Counted from the first letter of the stretch, positions 15,614 to 23,972 are shown. The stretch is DNA of 44,943 nucleotides from an uncultured Devosia sp. (GCF_946479885.1 NZ_CAMLHM010000032.1:1-44943); one strand, 5' to 3'. Notes: a model not told the origin generated them from the letters alone. Numbers and translations: made by a program.

Positions 15614-16069
15614 CTAGTGGCCCGCCGTCATGTCACGCGTTGCCGAGGTGATGGACATGGTGAAGCCGGCGACGACGTCAATCAACGCCATGACCAGCAG
15701 GATGAAAAACACCGTGCTCGAGGCGGCGCCGAGCAGCAGGAATTCCACCAGAATCACCACGAAAACGATCATCGAGAGCATGTGCTCGATGATCGAGACC
15801 GAGCCGATGCGGGTGGATTTCAGCAGTTCGAAGAACAGCAGGATGAGCGAGCCGATGATGAGCAGGTCGCCCACCGATACGGCCCACGGCACGCCCGAAA
15901 CCATGGCAATGTTGAGCACGGTATTGCTCCAGCCGGCCGGATTGCCGCCCAGGAACAGGAAAACCACCACGTTGTAGATCAGGAACGGGATGATCAGCAG
16001 CGGCGGAATGAACGGCCCGGTGCGGCGGGGCGCCCCGCCAACGGGTGGCACATAGACGTGTTCGACCAA
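15614..16069 (-). CDS. Four-helix integral membrane protein, unrecognised
   Basis: The 151-residue protein is read from TTG 16069 (LVEHVYVPPVGGAPRRTGPFIPPLL), which has AAGGAG 8 nt upstream; the frame to 16183 is repeat sequence and has no better start. Four hydrophobic segments are visible: about 24-42 (IIPFLIYNVVVFLFLGG), 56-76 (GVPWAVSVGDLLIIGSLILLFF), 91-112 (MLSMIVFVVILVEFLLLG) and 117-139. The second helix is followed by FFELLKSTR. No catalytic motif or known family is apparent, although similar proteins seem conserved in Rhizobiales. It sits downstream of nothing on its strand and is probably monocistronic. Confidence 0.72.
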   Translation of the reverse strand: MVEHVYVPPVGGAPRRTGPFIPPLLIIPFLIYNVVVFLFLGGNPAGWSNTVLNIAMVSGVPWAVSVGDLLIIGSLILLFFELLKSTRIGSVSIIEHMLSMIVFVVILVEFLLLGAASSTVFFILLVMALIDVVAGFTMSITSATRDMTAGH

Positions 16070-16189
16070 GTGAGCTCTCCTTGTTCCCTGATGCGCGGAC
16101 CATGCCAGATTGCTGGTCCGCCGCAAAGGCTGCGTAGTGGGGCGGAGATGAACGGAGGCTGAGTGGGGAGGGAGACCAACCACCGCGCG

Positions 16190-16292
16190 GTACCTCCCCC
16201 TTGACGGGGGAGGTTAGGAGGGGGTGTGGCTTAGCCCCGATATCGGGGCCAATCGCCCCCCACCCTGACCCTCCCCGCAAGGGGGAGGGTGT
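16190..16292. repeat. Family C GC-rich palindromic repeat
   Basis: CTCCCCCTTGACGGGGGAGG (16194 onward) and CCCTCCCCGCAAGGGGGAGGG (near 16271) are hairpins of the same kind bracketing GGCTTAGCCCCGATATCGGGGC. Composition and arrangement match the elements at 25246-25364 and 41328-41455. It lies between the membrane-protein start and the fumC stop, where it could also stop fumC transcripts. Confidence 0.7.
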
Positions 16293-16303
16293 CGACTGAT
16301 AGA

Positions 16304-17704
16304 TCAGCGGTTCAGCTTTAGCGGGCCCACCATCTGTTCGGGCTTCACTTCGGCGTCGAATTCCTCGCCGGTCAGCAGGCCCAGTTCGATCGCTGTCTCG
16401 CGCAGGGTGCCGCCATTCTTGTGGGCGGTCTTGGCGATCTTGGCGGCGTTGTCGTAGCCGATCTTGCGGTTGAGCGCGGTGACCAGCATCAGCGACTGGT
16501 CGACCAGCTGCTTGATGCGCTTGCGGTCGGGCTCGATGCCGATGGCGCAGTTGTCGTTGAACGACTTTGCACTGTCCGCAAGAAGCCGTACCGACTGCAG
16601 GAAATTGTAGGCGATGACGGGCTTGAAGACGTTGAGCTCGAAATTGCCCTGGCTGGCGGCAAAGCCGATGGCGGCGTCATTGCCCATGACATGGGCGACC
16701 ACCATGGTCATGGCTTCGGACTGGGTTGGATTGACCTTGCCCGGCATGATGGACGAGCCGGGCTCGTTTTCCGGGATGATCAGCTCACCCAGGCCCGAGC
16801 GGGGGCCCGAGGCCAGCCAGCGCACGTCATTGGCAATCTTCATGAAGGCGACGGCGAGTTGCTTCAGAGCACCCGAGGTGCCGACAAAGGCGTCGTGGCC
16901 GGCCATGACGGCATATTTGTTGGGGGCGGTGACGAAGTCGTGGCCACTCAGGGTCGCGATTTCCTTGGCCACGGCCACGGCATAGTCGGGGTGGGCATTA
17001 AGCCCGGTGCCGACGGCCGTGCCGCCCAGCGCCAGTTCCTTGAGCTGCGGAATGGTCGCCTTGATGGCCTTGATGGCTAGGTCGATCTGGGCGACCCAGC
17101 CGCTCATTTCCTGGCCCAGGGTCAGTGGGGTCGCGTCCTGCAGGTGGGTGCGGCCGATCTTGACCACATCCATGAACTCTTCGGCCTTGGCATTGAGCGT
17201 GTCGCGCAGCAGCTGGACGCGCGGGAACAGGTAGTTCTCCAGCGCCTCGACGGCGGCGATATGCATGGCGGTGGGGTAGGTGTCGTTGGACGACTGGCTC
17301 ATATTGACGTGGTCATTGGGGTGCACGGGCTTCTTGGAGCCCATGGTGCCGCCGGCCATCTCGATGGCACGGTTGGAGATGACCTCGTTGACATTCATGT
17401 TGGACTGGGTGCCCGAGCCGGTCTGCCAGACGACGAGCGGGAAGTGATCGGCCAGCTTGCCCTCGATCACCTCGTTGGCAGCGGCGACGATGAGGTCGCG
17501 GGTCTTCTCGTCGAGCAGGCCCAGCTTGTGATTGGCGAGCGCAGCGGCTTTCTTGAGCACGCCGAAGGCGGTGACGATCTCGGTGGGCATCTTCTCGCCG
17601 CCGATATCGAAGTTGACAAGGCTACGGGCGGTCTGCGCGCCATAATACTTGTCGGAGGGAACCTCGATGGTGCCCATGGTGTCCGATTCAACGCGCGTGC
17701 TCAT
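16304..17704 (-). CDS. fumC: Fumarate hydratase, class II
   Basis: The 466-residue protein opens [28 protein letters not shown] and contains the superfamily signature [16 protein letters not shown] with the catalytic serine, plus [15 protein letters not shown] and the [15 protein letters not shown] segment. It interconverts fumarate and malate in the TCA cycle, independent of iron. Length is standard. A rho-independent terminator for rpmF lies just upstream, so fumC has its own promoter in the 40 bp before ATG or is reached by read-through. It shares its fold with argH at 26178-27626. Confidence 0.97.
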   Translation of the reverse strand: MSTRVESDTMGTIEVPSDKYYGAQTARSLVNFDIGGEKMPTEIVTAFGVLKKAAALANHKLGLLDEKTRDLIVAAANEVIEGKLADHFPLVVWQTGSGTQSNMNVNEVISNRAIEMAGGTMGSKKPVHPNDHVNMSQSSNDTYPTAMHIAAVEALENYLFPRVQLLRDTLNAKAEEFMDVVKIGRTHLQDATPLTLGQEMSGWVAQIDLAIKAIKATIPQLKELALGGTAVGTGLNAHPDYAVAVAKEIATLSGHDFVTAPNKYAVMAGHDAFVGTSGALKQLAVAFMKIANDVRWLASGPRSGLGELIIPENEPGSSIMPGKVNPTQSEAMTMVVAHVMGNDAAIGFAASQGNFELNVFKPVIAYNFLQSVRLLADSAKSFNDNCAIGIEPDRKRIKQLVDQSLMLVTALNRKIGYDNAAKIAKTAHKNGGTLRETAIELGLLTGEEFDAEVKPEQMVGPLKLNR

Positions 17705-17742
17705 GGCAAACTCCCGAATAGATGCCGCGCCCCGGCGGCAGG

Positions 17743-17779
17743 CAAAGAAAAACGGCCGATCTCGTCAGAGACCGGCCGT
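17743..17779 (-). terminator. Intrinsic terminator of rpmF
   Basis: Read on the minus strand, ACGGCCGGTC (17779-17770) pairs with GATCGGCCGT (17761-17752), 10 bp with one G-U, and is followed by TTTTTCTTTG. It begins 42 nt after the rpmF stop and ends about 40 nt before the fumC start. This is the best-formed terminator in the window. Confidence 0.85.
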
Positions 17780-17821
17780 CGAATATCAGATCAGCGCATG
17801 GGCGCCAAACAGCCTTTCGGC

Positions 17822-18001
17822 TTACTTCTTGACGTCGAGGATCTGGCGACCGCGATACATGCCGGTCTTGAGGTCGACGTGATGCGGGCGGCGCAGCTCG
17901 CCCGAATCCTTGTCTTCGACGTAGGATGCGGTGGCAAGAGCGTCGGCCGAGCGGCGGAAGCCGCGCTTCATCGGCGAGGTCTTTCGTTTTGGCACTGCCA
18001 T
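17822..18001 (-). CDS. rpmF: 50S ribosomal protein L32
   Basis: The 59-residue product [20 protein letters not shown]...[20 protein letters not shown] is L32. There are no cysteines, so it is the zinc-free form usual in alphaproteobacteria. ATG 18001 is unambiguous; upstream GGAG is weakly spaced. It is flanked upstream by a 241-nt region with palindromes and downstream by a strong terminator, consistent with a separately transcribed gene. In many relatives it follows mtgA; here the two are far apart. Confidence 0.97.
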   Translation of the reverse strand: MAVPKRKTSPMKRGFRRSADALATASYVEDKDSGELRRPHHVDLKTGMYRGRQILDVKK

Positions 18002-18076
18002 GGTCGGTACTCCGAATTCAATATCGTTGCGCCGCCAAAGCGGCCCAGAGAGTTCATCTCTGAAAGGGATTGGTGG

Positions 18077-18088
18077 GCTCTATAGAGC
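18077..18088. repeat. 12-bp palindrome upstream of rpmF
   Basis: GCTCTATAGAGC is a perfect palindrome 76 nt upstream of the rpmF start. CTATAG within it could act as a -10 on the minus strand. No role can be assigned. Confidence 0.35.
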
Positions 18089-18129
18089 AAGTAACAGGGC
18101 TTGGCTAGGGGGTTGTGCGCGGAGTCGAC

Positions 18130-18145
18130 AAGCGCAATTGCGCTT
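18130..18145. repeat. 16-bp perfect palindrome between rpmF and the SOS-box gene
   Basis: AAGCGCAATTGCGCTT is fully self-complementary and extends to GACA...TGTC with a single bulged T. It lies 128 nt upstream of rpmF and 98 nt past the stop of the 114-aa gene, so it could be an operator for rpmF or part of a terminator. Confidence 0.45.
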
Positions 18146-18176
18146 TGTCCACAATCGGTGCCCACAAGGGGAAGAG

Positions 18177-18225
18177 CCCTCGGCTCAAGCCCGAAGGGAA
18201 GCCTGGTGGTTGGGGCCACGCATGG
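18177..18225. repeat. Degenerate family B repeat
   Basis: GCCCTCGGCTCAAGCCCGAAGG resembles the CCCTCGGGTCAAGCCCGAGGG arm of the element at 38461-38543. Next to it TTGGGGCCA and TGGCCCAA form a second hairpin (about 18211-18231) that could terminate the minus-strand gene ending at 18243. Confidence 0.45.
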
Positions 18226-18242
18226 CCCAAACGGTCCGTCCC

Positions 18243-18587
18243 TCAGGCCGCCTGGGCGCCCTGTGCGGGTTCGGCGCCTTCGAGGTCCCAGATGGTGGTG
18301 AGGCGTTCGGCGACCGCGCCGGGAGTGTGCAGGCGGAAGACGCGGTCGGCGCAATCGAGTGCCAGGCGGAAGCGGCTGCGGCTCATGGGGTCGCCCACCA
18401 GCTCGCCGGTCGAGCCAACCCAGAGCACGTGGTTGCCCTTGGCGATGAGATAGAGATCGGCATCGGTCATGGCGAAGCGCTCGAGATTTTCGCTCACCAG
18501 GCCATAGGACTGGCCGGAGCGACCCAGCCAGCTGCTCAGCCGGCCGAAGCCATGGATCAGGACCTTGCTCTCGCTATTGCCAGCCAT
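18243..18587 (-). CDS. Unrecognised 114-aa protein under a LexA box
   Basis: The protein (MAGNSESKVLIHGFGRLSSWLGRSGQSYGLVSENLERFAMTD...) has no signal peptide, membrane segment or motif I recognise. The middle DLYLIAKGNHVLWVGSTGELVGD looks like a beta-rich core and SRSRFRLALDCADRVFRLH an amphipathic helix; the tail is Ala/Gln-rich and unstructured. Upstream, GGGG lies about 10 nt from ATG 18587. What makes it notable is its promoter: a good -35/-10 pair overlapped by a GTTC-N7-GTTC SOS box 32-46 nt ahead of the start. It should be induced by DNA damage. It is not obviously SidA, DidA, UmuD or an imu gene. Confidence 0.7.
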   Translation of the reverse strand: MAGNSESKVLIHGFGRLSSWLGRSGQSYGLVSENLERFAMTDADLYLIAKGNHVLWVGSTGELVGDPMSRSRFRLALDCADRVFRLHTPGAVAERLTTIWDLEGAEPAQGAQAA

Positions 18588-18618
18588 TCACGCCATCCCC
18601 GTAGCGTTCATCGAACAA

Positions 18619-18652
18619 GAACAAAAATAGAACAAAATGCAATGCTGGTCAA
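18619..18652 (-). promoter_or_regulatory. LexA (SOS) box overlapping a sigma70-type promoter
   Basis: On the minus strand TTGACC (18652-18647), exactly 17 nt, then TATTTT (18629-18624) form a -35/-10 pair. GTTC-TATTTTT-GTTC (18633-18619) is a perfect alphaproteobacterial LexA site (GTTC-N7-GTTC) covering the -10. A third GTTC half-site is at 18616-18613. LexA bound here would block the promoter of the 114-aa gene. Sequence match is seen; binding is inferred. Confidence 0.75.
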
Positions 18653-18715
18653 GAGGGCTCTTGATCAACATCTACATGTATGTGGCTGTTCGTGTTTCGC
18701 GTCAATATGTAGTGT

Positions 18716-19525
18716 TCAGGGCGCCGCGGTCTGGGTCTTGCGAAGAGCATCGAGACGATCCCGCAGTTCGGGTCCGACGGGACGGGACAGGCCCTGGTCT
18801 TCCGCCTTGAGAATCAGGGCACCAGACTCAGATTCGATGGCTTTTTTGAGTCGGTCCTGGAAAACGTCGGCGGAAAGGCCGGCCTCGATGGGCGGCAAGA
18901 ACCTGGCTTCGGCCGTCCCCGGCCAGATGACGAGGCTATTGCGACCCCAGAACAGGCCGGAATTGAGCGCCACGGGGACCACCGGCACGTTGAGCTCGAG
19001 GTAGAGCCGCACAATGCCCTGCCGGTAGTCGGCCGGCGCCAGTGGCGCCTTGCGGGTGCCTTCGGGGAAGATGACGATGCGGCAGCCGCGGTCGATGGCG
19101 GCATGGGCCTGGGCCATCATCAGGGGAATGGCCTCGGCGCCCTTCTTGCGGTCGACCTCGATGCAGTCGAGCGAACGCGCGGCGGGGCCGAAGAAGGGGA
19201 TGTCCATCAGCTCCTTCTTGACAATATAGGCCGGCCGGCCGGTATGGGGGAAAATGGCGAAGACGTCCCAGTCGCTCTGATGCTTGGCCGCAATGATGCA
19301 GCCCCCCGCGGGGATGTTCTCCTCGCCGCTGACGCGGGTTTTGACGCCGGCAATGTAGCGCAGGTAGACGAGGTTGGAGCGGCACCAGAACTTGGCCAGT
19401 TCCCAGCTCATGGGCGTACGGCCGCGGACCATGGCAATGATGCCGATGGTGATCGCCACGAGCGCCGTTTGGCCGATGAAGATGAAGTAGAACAGCGCGG
19501 TGCGCACTGCCTGCACGATAGCCAT
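18716..19525 (-). CDS. plsC: 1-acyl-sn-glycerol-3-phosphate acyltransferase
   Basis: The 269-residue protein has an N-terminal membrane segment (about 8-32), the HX4D catalytic motif KHQSDWD (His82, Asp87), and FPEGTR at 153-158 in a LPLAT fold. It acylates lysophosphatidate to phosphatidate at the inner membrane. It ends 129 nt before the SOS-box gene. It starts 101 nt after ftsX, across a short palindrome, so it probably shares the ftsEX transcript. Length is normal for alphaproteobacteria. Confidence 0.93.
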   Translation of the reverse strand: MAIVQAVRTALFYFIFIGQTALVAITIGIIAMVRGRTPMSWELAKFWCRSNLVYLRYIAGVKTRVSGEENIPAGGCIIAAKHQSDWDVFAIFPHTGRPAYIVKKELMDIPFFGPAARSLDCIEVDRKKGAEAIPLMMAQAHAAIDRGCRIVIFPEGTRKAPLAPADYRQGIVRLYLELNVPVVPVALNSGLFWGRNSLVIWPGTAEARFLPPIEAGLSADVFQDRLKKAIESESGALILKAEDQGLSRPVGPELRDRLDALRKTQTAAP

Positions 19526-19584
19526 GAACCCTCTCCTACGGCTTCTGGCCGGTCTGAAGCGTCATAGCGGGCAAACGCCGGCTT

Positions 19585-19625
19585 GGCGAGGGCGTTCCCC
19601 CTTCACCTCTCCCTTGGTGGGAAAG
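19585..19625. repeat. Small family C-like palindrome between ftsX and plsC
   Basis: GTTCCCCCTTCACCTCTCCC then TTGGTGGGAAAGG form an imperfect hairpin with the CCCTCTCCC/GGGAAAGG flavour of family C. It might attenuate read-through from ftsX into plsC. Confidence 0.4.
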
Positions 19626-19626
19626 G

Positions 19627-20556
19627 CTACGATGTCTCGGCGAGGAAGCGGCGGACGGTGACGCGAGAGGTGATGGCGGTGAGCGCGGCGATGACCGGCA
19701 CCACGGCCAGGATGCCCACAATACCGTCGACGCCCAGGGCGAAGCGGCCGAACAGGATGCCAACCTGGGCGCCGGCTTCGCTCGACAGCATGTTGCCGGC
19801 GGCCGTGCCGATGAGCGTGAAAAACAGCAGGGCTGCGATCGTGCCCAGCAACCCGCCCTGCAGCCCGATGGACAGGAACCGCCCCTGGAACTCGCCGGCA
19901 ATAAAGCGGTTGGAGGCGCCGATATAGTGCAGCACGTCGACGATCTCGCGGTTGGTCGCCATGGCGCCGCGGGTGGCAAAGACGATGGCCAGCACCGTGG
20001 CGGCGCCAATCAGCACCAGTATCAGCAGACCCGAGACGACGATGGTTCCGGCCATGGTGTTGAGCTGTTGTCGCCAGGCGGCATGGGTATCGAGGCTGGC
20101 GCCCTTGACGGCGGCCAGGTTGCGACCCAGGCCCTCGATGTCGGCTTCGGCCGGATCGGCCAGTTGCACCACGACCAGGCGCGGGATCTCGATGGCGGTC
20201 AGATCAAGGCCGGCGCCAAGCCAGGGCTCGAGCAGCTGCTGGCTTTCCTCGATGGTGAGGGCCCTTGCCGAGGCGACGCCCGGCGTGGCTTCGGCCAGCG
20301 AAACGGCGGTGCGCAGATTGGAATCCATCACCTCGCCCTCGACGGGGCGGATCTGGATGGTGACCTCGCGGCCAACATCAGCGGACCAGGCGATGGCCGA
20401 TTTCTGCACCAGCACCACGCCGCCCAGCGTCACTGCGGACAGGAAGCCCATGATGGTGATGAGCAGCAGCAGGGTACGGCCGGCAACGCTCTTTTCGGGA
20501 ACGATGGGGGCGGCACCCTTGCGGGTCGGCAGGAAGCCGAGGACGCGCTCAATCAT
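19627..20556 (-). CDS. ftsX: Cell division protein FtsX
   Basis: The 309-residue protein has four membrane helices (about 27-50, 170-193, 219-241 and 276-297) with the large extracytoplasmic loop between the first two, and the FtsX-family C-terminal permease pattern FATRGAMATNREIVDVLHYIGASNRFIAGEFQGRF. FtsX with FtsE transmits a signal to peptidoglycan hydrolases at the septum. The start ATG 20556 overlaps the ftsE stop by 8 nt, so the two are translationally coupled. Confidence 0.93.
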   Translation of the reverse strand: MIERVLGFLPTRKGAAPIVPEKSVAGRTLLLLITIMGFLSAVTLGGVVLVQKSAIAWSADVGREVTIQIRPVEGEVMDSNLRTAVSLAEATPGVASARALTIEESQQLLEPWLGAGLDLTAIEIPRLVVVQLADPAEADIEGLGRNLAAVKGASLDTHAAWRQQLNTMAGTIVVSGLLILVLIGAATVLAIVFATRGAMATNREIVDVLHYIGASNRFIAGEFQGRFLSIGLQGGLLGTIAALLFFTLIGTAAGNMLSSEAGAQVGILFGRFALGVDGIVGILAVVPVIAALTAITSRVTVRRFLAETS

Positions 20557-21268
20557 GGATCACCAACTCGCCCTTGCTGAGCAGCATGCGCGGGTAGTTG
20601 AACTTGTCGAGCAGCGGCAGTTCGTGGGTGGCCAGGATGATGGTCATGCCCAGCGTGCGGTTGAGTTCGGCAAACAGATGCACCAGCCGGCTCGAAAGAT
20701 CGGGATCGACATTGCCGGTGGGTTCGTCTGCGAGGAGGACCTTGGGCCGGGCGATGACGGCCCGGGCAATGGCGGCGCGCTGCTTTTCGCCGCCCGAGAG
20801 CAGCGATGGCAGCGCATTCATGCGCTCGCCCAGCCCCACCCATTCGAGCAGTTCGGTGACATTGGGGCGATATTCGCTCTCGGGCTGACCGAGCACGCGC
20901 AGCGGCAGGGCCACGTTCTCGAAGGTCGTCAGGTGATCGAGCAGGCGGAATTCCTGGAACACGATGCCGATATGGCGGCGCATCTGCAGCAGGCGATCCT
21001 GGCTGAGATTGCTCACATCCTCGCCGAACATGGTGACGCGGCCGCGGCTGGGCTTGAGCGAGAGCAACAGCAGGCGGAGCAGGCTGGTCTTGCCGGCGCC
21101 GGACGGGCCGGTGAGGAAATGGAACGAGCCCGGCTCGACCGAAAAGGTCAGGTCGCGCAGGATTTCGGGGCCGTTGCCGTAACGCAGCCCGACATTGGAA
21201 AACTCGATCAAGAACGGCGGCTCCCCAATTGGTCCGCGCCAAGGCGAATCAGGTGTCGTGCGCATCAT
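20549..21268 (-). CDS. ftsE: Cell division ATP-binding protein FtsE
   Basis: From ATG 21268 the protein has 239 residues: Walker A GPSGAGKTS at 54-62, Q-loop in GIVFQEFRLLDHLTTFENVALPL, signature LSGGEKQR, Walker B VLLADEPTGNVD and the H-loop ATHELPLL. It lacks membrane segments and pairs with FtsX. The start is uncertain: GGA lies 5 nt before ATG 21268 and ATG 21265 follows at once. A TTG directly before IEFSNVGLRYG, where most FtsE proteins begin, has no SD. The longer frame to 21418 overlaps the opposing promoter region and is rejected. Confidence 0.93.
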   Translation of the reverse strand: MMRTTPDSPWRGPIGEPPFLIEFSNVGLRYGNGPEILRDLTFSVEPGSFHFLTGPSGAGKTSLLRLLLLSLKPSRGRVTMFGEDVSNLSQDRLLQMRRHIGIVFQEFRLLDHLTTFENVALPLRVLGQPESEYRPNVTELLEWVGLGERMNALPSLLSGGEKQRAAIARAVIARPKVLLADEPTGNVDPDLSSRLVHLFAELNRTLGMTIILATHELPLLDKFNYPRMLLSKGELVIHD

Positions 21269-21362
21269 AACAGTCCAGCGGACCCTATGCGCATGGTCGT
21301 GTCCTTGCCGGCATGAAAGCGGCACGAATGTGGTGGATTGCTGCAGCGGAGCGAATGGTTTG

Positions 21363-21378
21363 GGGAGTTTTAACTCCC
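21363..21378. promoter_or_regulatory. Palindrome between divergent ftsE and the MJ0042 gene
   Basis: GGGAGTT-TT-AACTCCC is a perfect inverted repeat, midway between the start codons of two divergent units. It is a candidate operator, with no known matching regulator. Confidence 0.4.
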
Positions 21379-21429
21379 GCGCTCTAGGGTCGGAACTGAC
21401 ATATTCCGTCCTCTCCACCGTCTGGCGCG

Positions 21430-22365
21430 ATGATCATCACCTGTCCACATTGCCAGACCAAGTATCAGGTGACCTATGAGGCCATCGGATCGGTCGGCCG
21501 CAAGGTGCAGTGCGCCCATTGCCAGCAGGCCTGGCAACAACGGCCGCTGACCAAGAAGGACGAGGTGCCCGAAGAGCAGGCGGTCTTTGAGGAGATCGCC
21601 GAGGACGGGTTAGACGAAGCCATGCAGGCCGAGGAAAGCCAGGTCGCCGCGGAGGTGGCGGAGCGGCTTGAATTCGAGCGACGCGCGGCGGCGGGCAAGG
21701 TCGATCCGGCCCTGGTTCGCAAGCGACAGAAGGCCTTTACGCGCCGGCAGACCGCTATGGCGGCGGAACTGCCATTGGCGCGGTTGCGGCGCTCGCTGCG
21801 GGTGGCCGGCTTCGTGCTCCTCGCGGCGATAGCGGCCACCGCCTATTTCGGCCGCGTCATGGTGGTGGAGCGTTTTCCGGCCATGGCGGGCGTCTATGAA
21901 GCTGTCGGGCTGGGCGTCAATGTGGTGGGTCTCGAATTCACCAATGCCTCCAGCATGCGCACCCTGCAGGATGGCAAGGAAGTGCTGGCCGTGTCGGCGC
22001 AGATTGTCGGACTGATGAACGAACCGGTGACGGTTCCGGCCGTGGTGGTGACGCTGATCGACGAACAGGGGCTGGCCATCTACGAGTGGAGCGTCACGCC
22101 CTCGGTGCGCGACCTGATGGCTGGAGAACGGGCGACCTTCGATACGCAGCTGACCCTGCCACCAGGCGATGCCTCGCGGGTGCGGCTCAGCTTTGCCGGC
22201 GGGCAGGGCATGCGCATCGTCGCGGCCGGAGACAGGGGCGACCGCGGCGCCCAAGGGGCGGCCGAAGCACCGGCAGCCGAAGAGAGCGAGCACGCTGCTC
22301 CCGCCGAAACCGAACATGCGGCCCCGGCCGCTCCCGAACATACGCCTACTCCGGAGCATCACTGA
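21430..22365 (+). CDS. MJ0042-type zinc-ribbon membrane protein
   Basis: The 311-residue protein opens with the MJ0042 zinc ribbon: Cys5, Cys8 in CPHC and Cys28, Cys31 in CAHC. An acidic linker (about 45-110), a single membrane helix (about 124-143) and a DUF3426-like beta domain (FTNASSMRTLQDGKEVLAVSAQIVGLMNEPVTVP...) follow. The C-terminus is a low-complexity tail of Ala, Glu, His and Pro. Function is unknown. In Rhizobiales it lies divergent from ftsE and before a receiver gene, as here. Its TGA overlaps the next ATG by one base (TGATG), so the pair is coupled. Confidence 0.87.
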   Translation: MIITCPHCQTKYQVTYEAIGSVGRKVQCAHCQQAWQQRPLTKKDEVPEEQAVFEEIAEDGLDEAMQAEESQVAAEVAERLEFERRAAAGKVDPALVRKRQKAFTRRQTAMAAELPLARLRRSLRVAGFVLLAAIAATAYFGRVMVVERFPAMAGVYEAVGLGVNVVGLEFTNASSMRTLQDGKEVLAVSAQIVGLMNEPVTVPAVVVTLIDEQGLAIYEWSVTPSVRDLMAGERATFDTQLTLPPGDASRVRLSFAGGQGMRIVAAGDRGDRGAQGAAEAPAAEESEHAAPAETEHAAPAAPEHTPTPEHH

Positions 22366-22775
22366 TGGCCCGCATCCTGGTTGCCGAAGACGATCCATCG
22401 GTGCGCGCCTTCGTGGTCAGCGCCCTCACCATGAAGGGGCACGAGGTGGTCGCCGAGGAGGATGGCGGTCTCGCCGCCGAAACGGTCGACGCCGAGAATG
22501 GCCGCTTCGACCTGCTGCTGAGTGACATCAAGATGCCCATCATGGACGGCATCGGGCTGGCGCTGCATGTGGCGGCCAAGTTTCCCGATGTGATCATCGT
22601 GCTGATGACCGGCTTCGCCGACCAGCGCGAACGCGCGCATGGACTCGAGGCCCTGATCTACGACGTGATCACCAAGCCGTTCACGCTGGTCGACCTGTTG
22701 CAGAAGGTGGATGACGCGCTGGCGGGCAAGCCCGTGGAAGTGGTGTCGCTCGGCCGGCAGGCGCAGCAAGAGTAG
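22365..22775 (+). CDS. Single-domain response regulator, CpdR-like
   Basis: The 136-residue protein is one receiver domain: acidic pocket Asp9/Asp10 in AEDDPSVRAFV, phospho-acceptor Asp54 in LLSDIKMP, Thr82 in LMTGFA and Lys104 in TKPF. There is no output domain; the tail (GKPVEVVSLGRQAQQE) is short. The MTGFA and TKPF pattern is that of CpdR-type adaptors that guide ClpXP proteolysis in cell-cycle control, but the match is by overall pattern, so CpdR-like is the safer call. The start ATG 22365 overlaps the MJ0042 stop. Convergent with the AlkZ-like gene. Confidence 0.87.
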   Translation: MARILVAEDDPSVRAFVVSALTMKGHEVVAEEDGGLAAETVDAENGRFDLLLSDIKMPIMDGIGLALHVAAKFPDVIIVLMTGFADQRERAHGLEALIYDVITKPFTLVDLLQKVDDALAGKPVEVVSLGRQAQQE

Positions 22776-22797
22776 AGCGGGTGTGAGCGGCGGCGCG

Positions 22798-23904
22798 CTA
22801 GCCCTCGACGACCTTCTCCCATGCAACACTGACAGCGCCCTTGCCATCGGCGAGGAACGCGCCATGGGCATGGGCCTCTGCGTCGACATCCGCCGTCTCG
22901 GCGCTGGTCAGCGTGCGGAACGGCAGGATGGTGATGGCGATGTCGTCCTTGTTGCGCTTGAGCGTCCAGTTGCCGGCAATAAAGCCATCCACCGTGTAGG
23001 CGGCGATATAGCCGTTGACCAGCACCATGCGGGTGCGTGCCAGCTCGGGCTGGATGCGTAGGCGATCGGCAAAGCCGAGCCAGACATTGTCGTATTCGGG
23101 CATGAAGCGCACCGGCGCGGGCGTTTCCGGGTCGGGTCGCAAGCCGTCGGGCAGGTCGTAGAGCACGCGCCCATCCTCGCCCTCGAACTGGACCAACTGA
23201 TGCTTGATCGCCTCGAAGGTGACAGCGAGCTTGGTCAATCCGCTCCAGTTCTGCATGTCCATCACGCTGGCCGGCCCATAGGCGGCAAGGTAGCGCAGCA
23301 CGAGATCGGGCAGGTCGATAGCCGGGCCGACCGGTGCGCCAGTCCAGTTCTCGATGCGGCTCAGCAGCGGTGGCCCGCCATGGCCCCAGATGCGGGTGGG
23401 CGGAATCTGGATCAGGGTTTCGCTGCAATGCAGCACCTGGGCCAGCGCCAGCGGTTCGGACGCCGGCCAGGTTTCGGCGAGGCGTTTGCCCAGGTCGCCG
23501 CTGCTCATCGGGGTCTCGTCGAGCAGTTCCACCCCGCGCCGATGGACCTGGGCGCGGTCGGCGTCGCCGATGCGCTTGCGGAAGGTGGACTGCCAGGCGC
23601 GATCCAGAACCGGCTGCATGACGGGGCGAATAGCGCGCATGTCATCTGATGTATGCAGGTGCAGTGTGGTGCGCATGGTGGTGGCGCGCAGCACCGATTT
23701 ATCGTGGATGAGGGCTGTCAGGTCCTCGTGGCGAAAGCCGCGCAGCCGGTTCCACAGGGCCTGGTAGGGACCGGCACTGGTCTGGGCCTGCAGGCCGAGC
23801 AGGAAGGCGACCGCATCGGGAATTGATACATCGGCGCGCTCGAGCATCCACTGCCGGGCAAGTGTGGCGCGGTTGAGCTGGCGGTCGGTCAGCATGTGCG
23901 ACAT
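22798..23904 (-). CDS. AlkZ/YcaQ-family winged-helix (HTH_42) protein
   Basis: The 368-residue protein matches the winged-helix DNA-binding family that includes the interstrand-crosslink glycosylase AlkZ. It begins LTDRQLNRATLARQWMLER and has the expected QxQ motif (Gln39, Gln41 in LGLQAQTS), then RATTMRTTLHLHTSDD, FMPEYDNVWLGFADR and VLVNGYIAAYTVDGFIAGNW. AlkZ enzymes unhook alkylated bases or crosslinks; distant members include resistance genes of antibiotic producers. DNA glycosylase activity here is inferred. No SOS box precedes it. ATGs at 23904 and 23895 are both possible. Confidence 0.82.
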   Translation of the reverse strand: MSHMLTDRQLNRATLARQWMLERADVSIPDAVAFLLGLQAQTSAGPYQALWNRLRGFRHEDLTALIHDKSVLRATTMRTTLHLHTSDDMRAIRPVMQPVLDRAWQSTFRKRIGDADRAQVHRRGVELLDETPMSSGDLGKRLAETWPASEPLALAQVLHCSETLIQIPPTRIWGHGGPPLLSRIENWTGAPVGPAIDLPDLVLRYLAAYGPASVMDMQNWSGLTKLAVTFEAIKHQLVQFEGEDGRVLYDLPDGLRPDPETPAPVRFMPEYDNVWLGFADRLRIQPELARTRMVLVNGYIAAYTVDGFIAGNWTLKRNKDDIAITILPFRTLTSAETADVDAEAHAHGAFLADGKGAVSVAWEKVVEG

Positions 23905-23972
23905 GGCGGTCTCCTCGGCTGAAGAGACTATGGGTCAGGTGCGCTGACAAGGGGTGGCAGGAGGCGCGAGGC

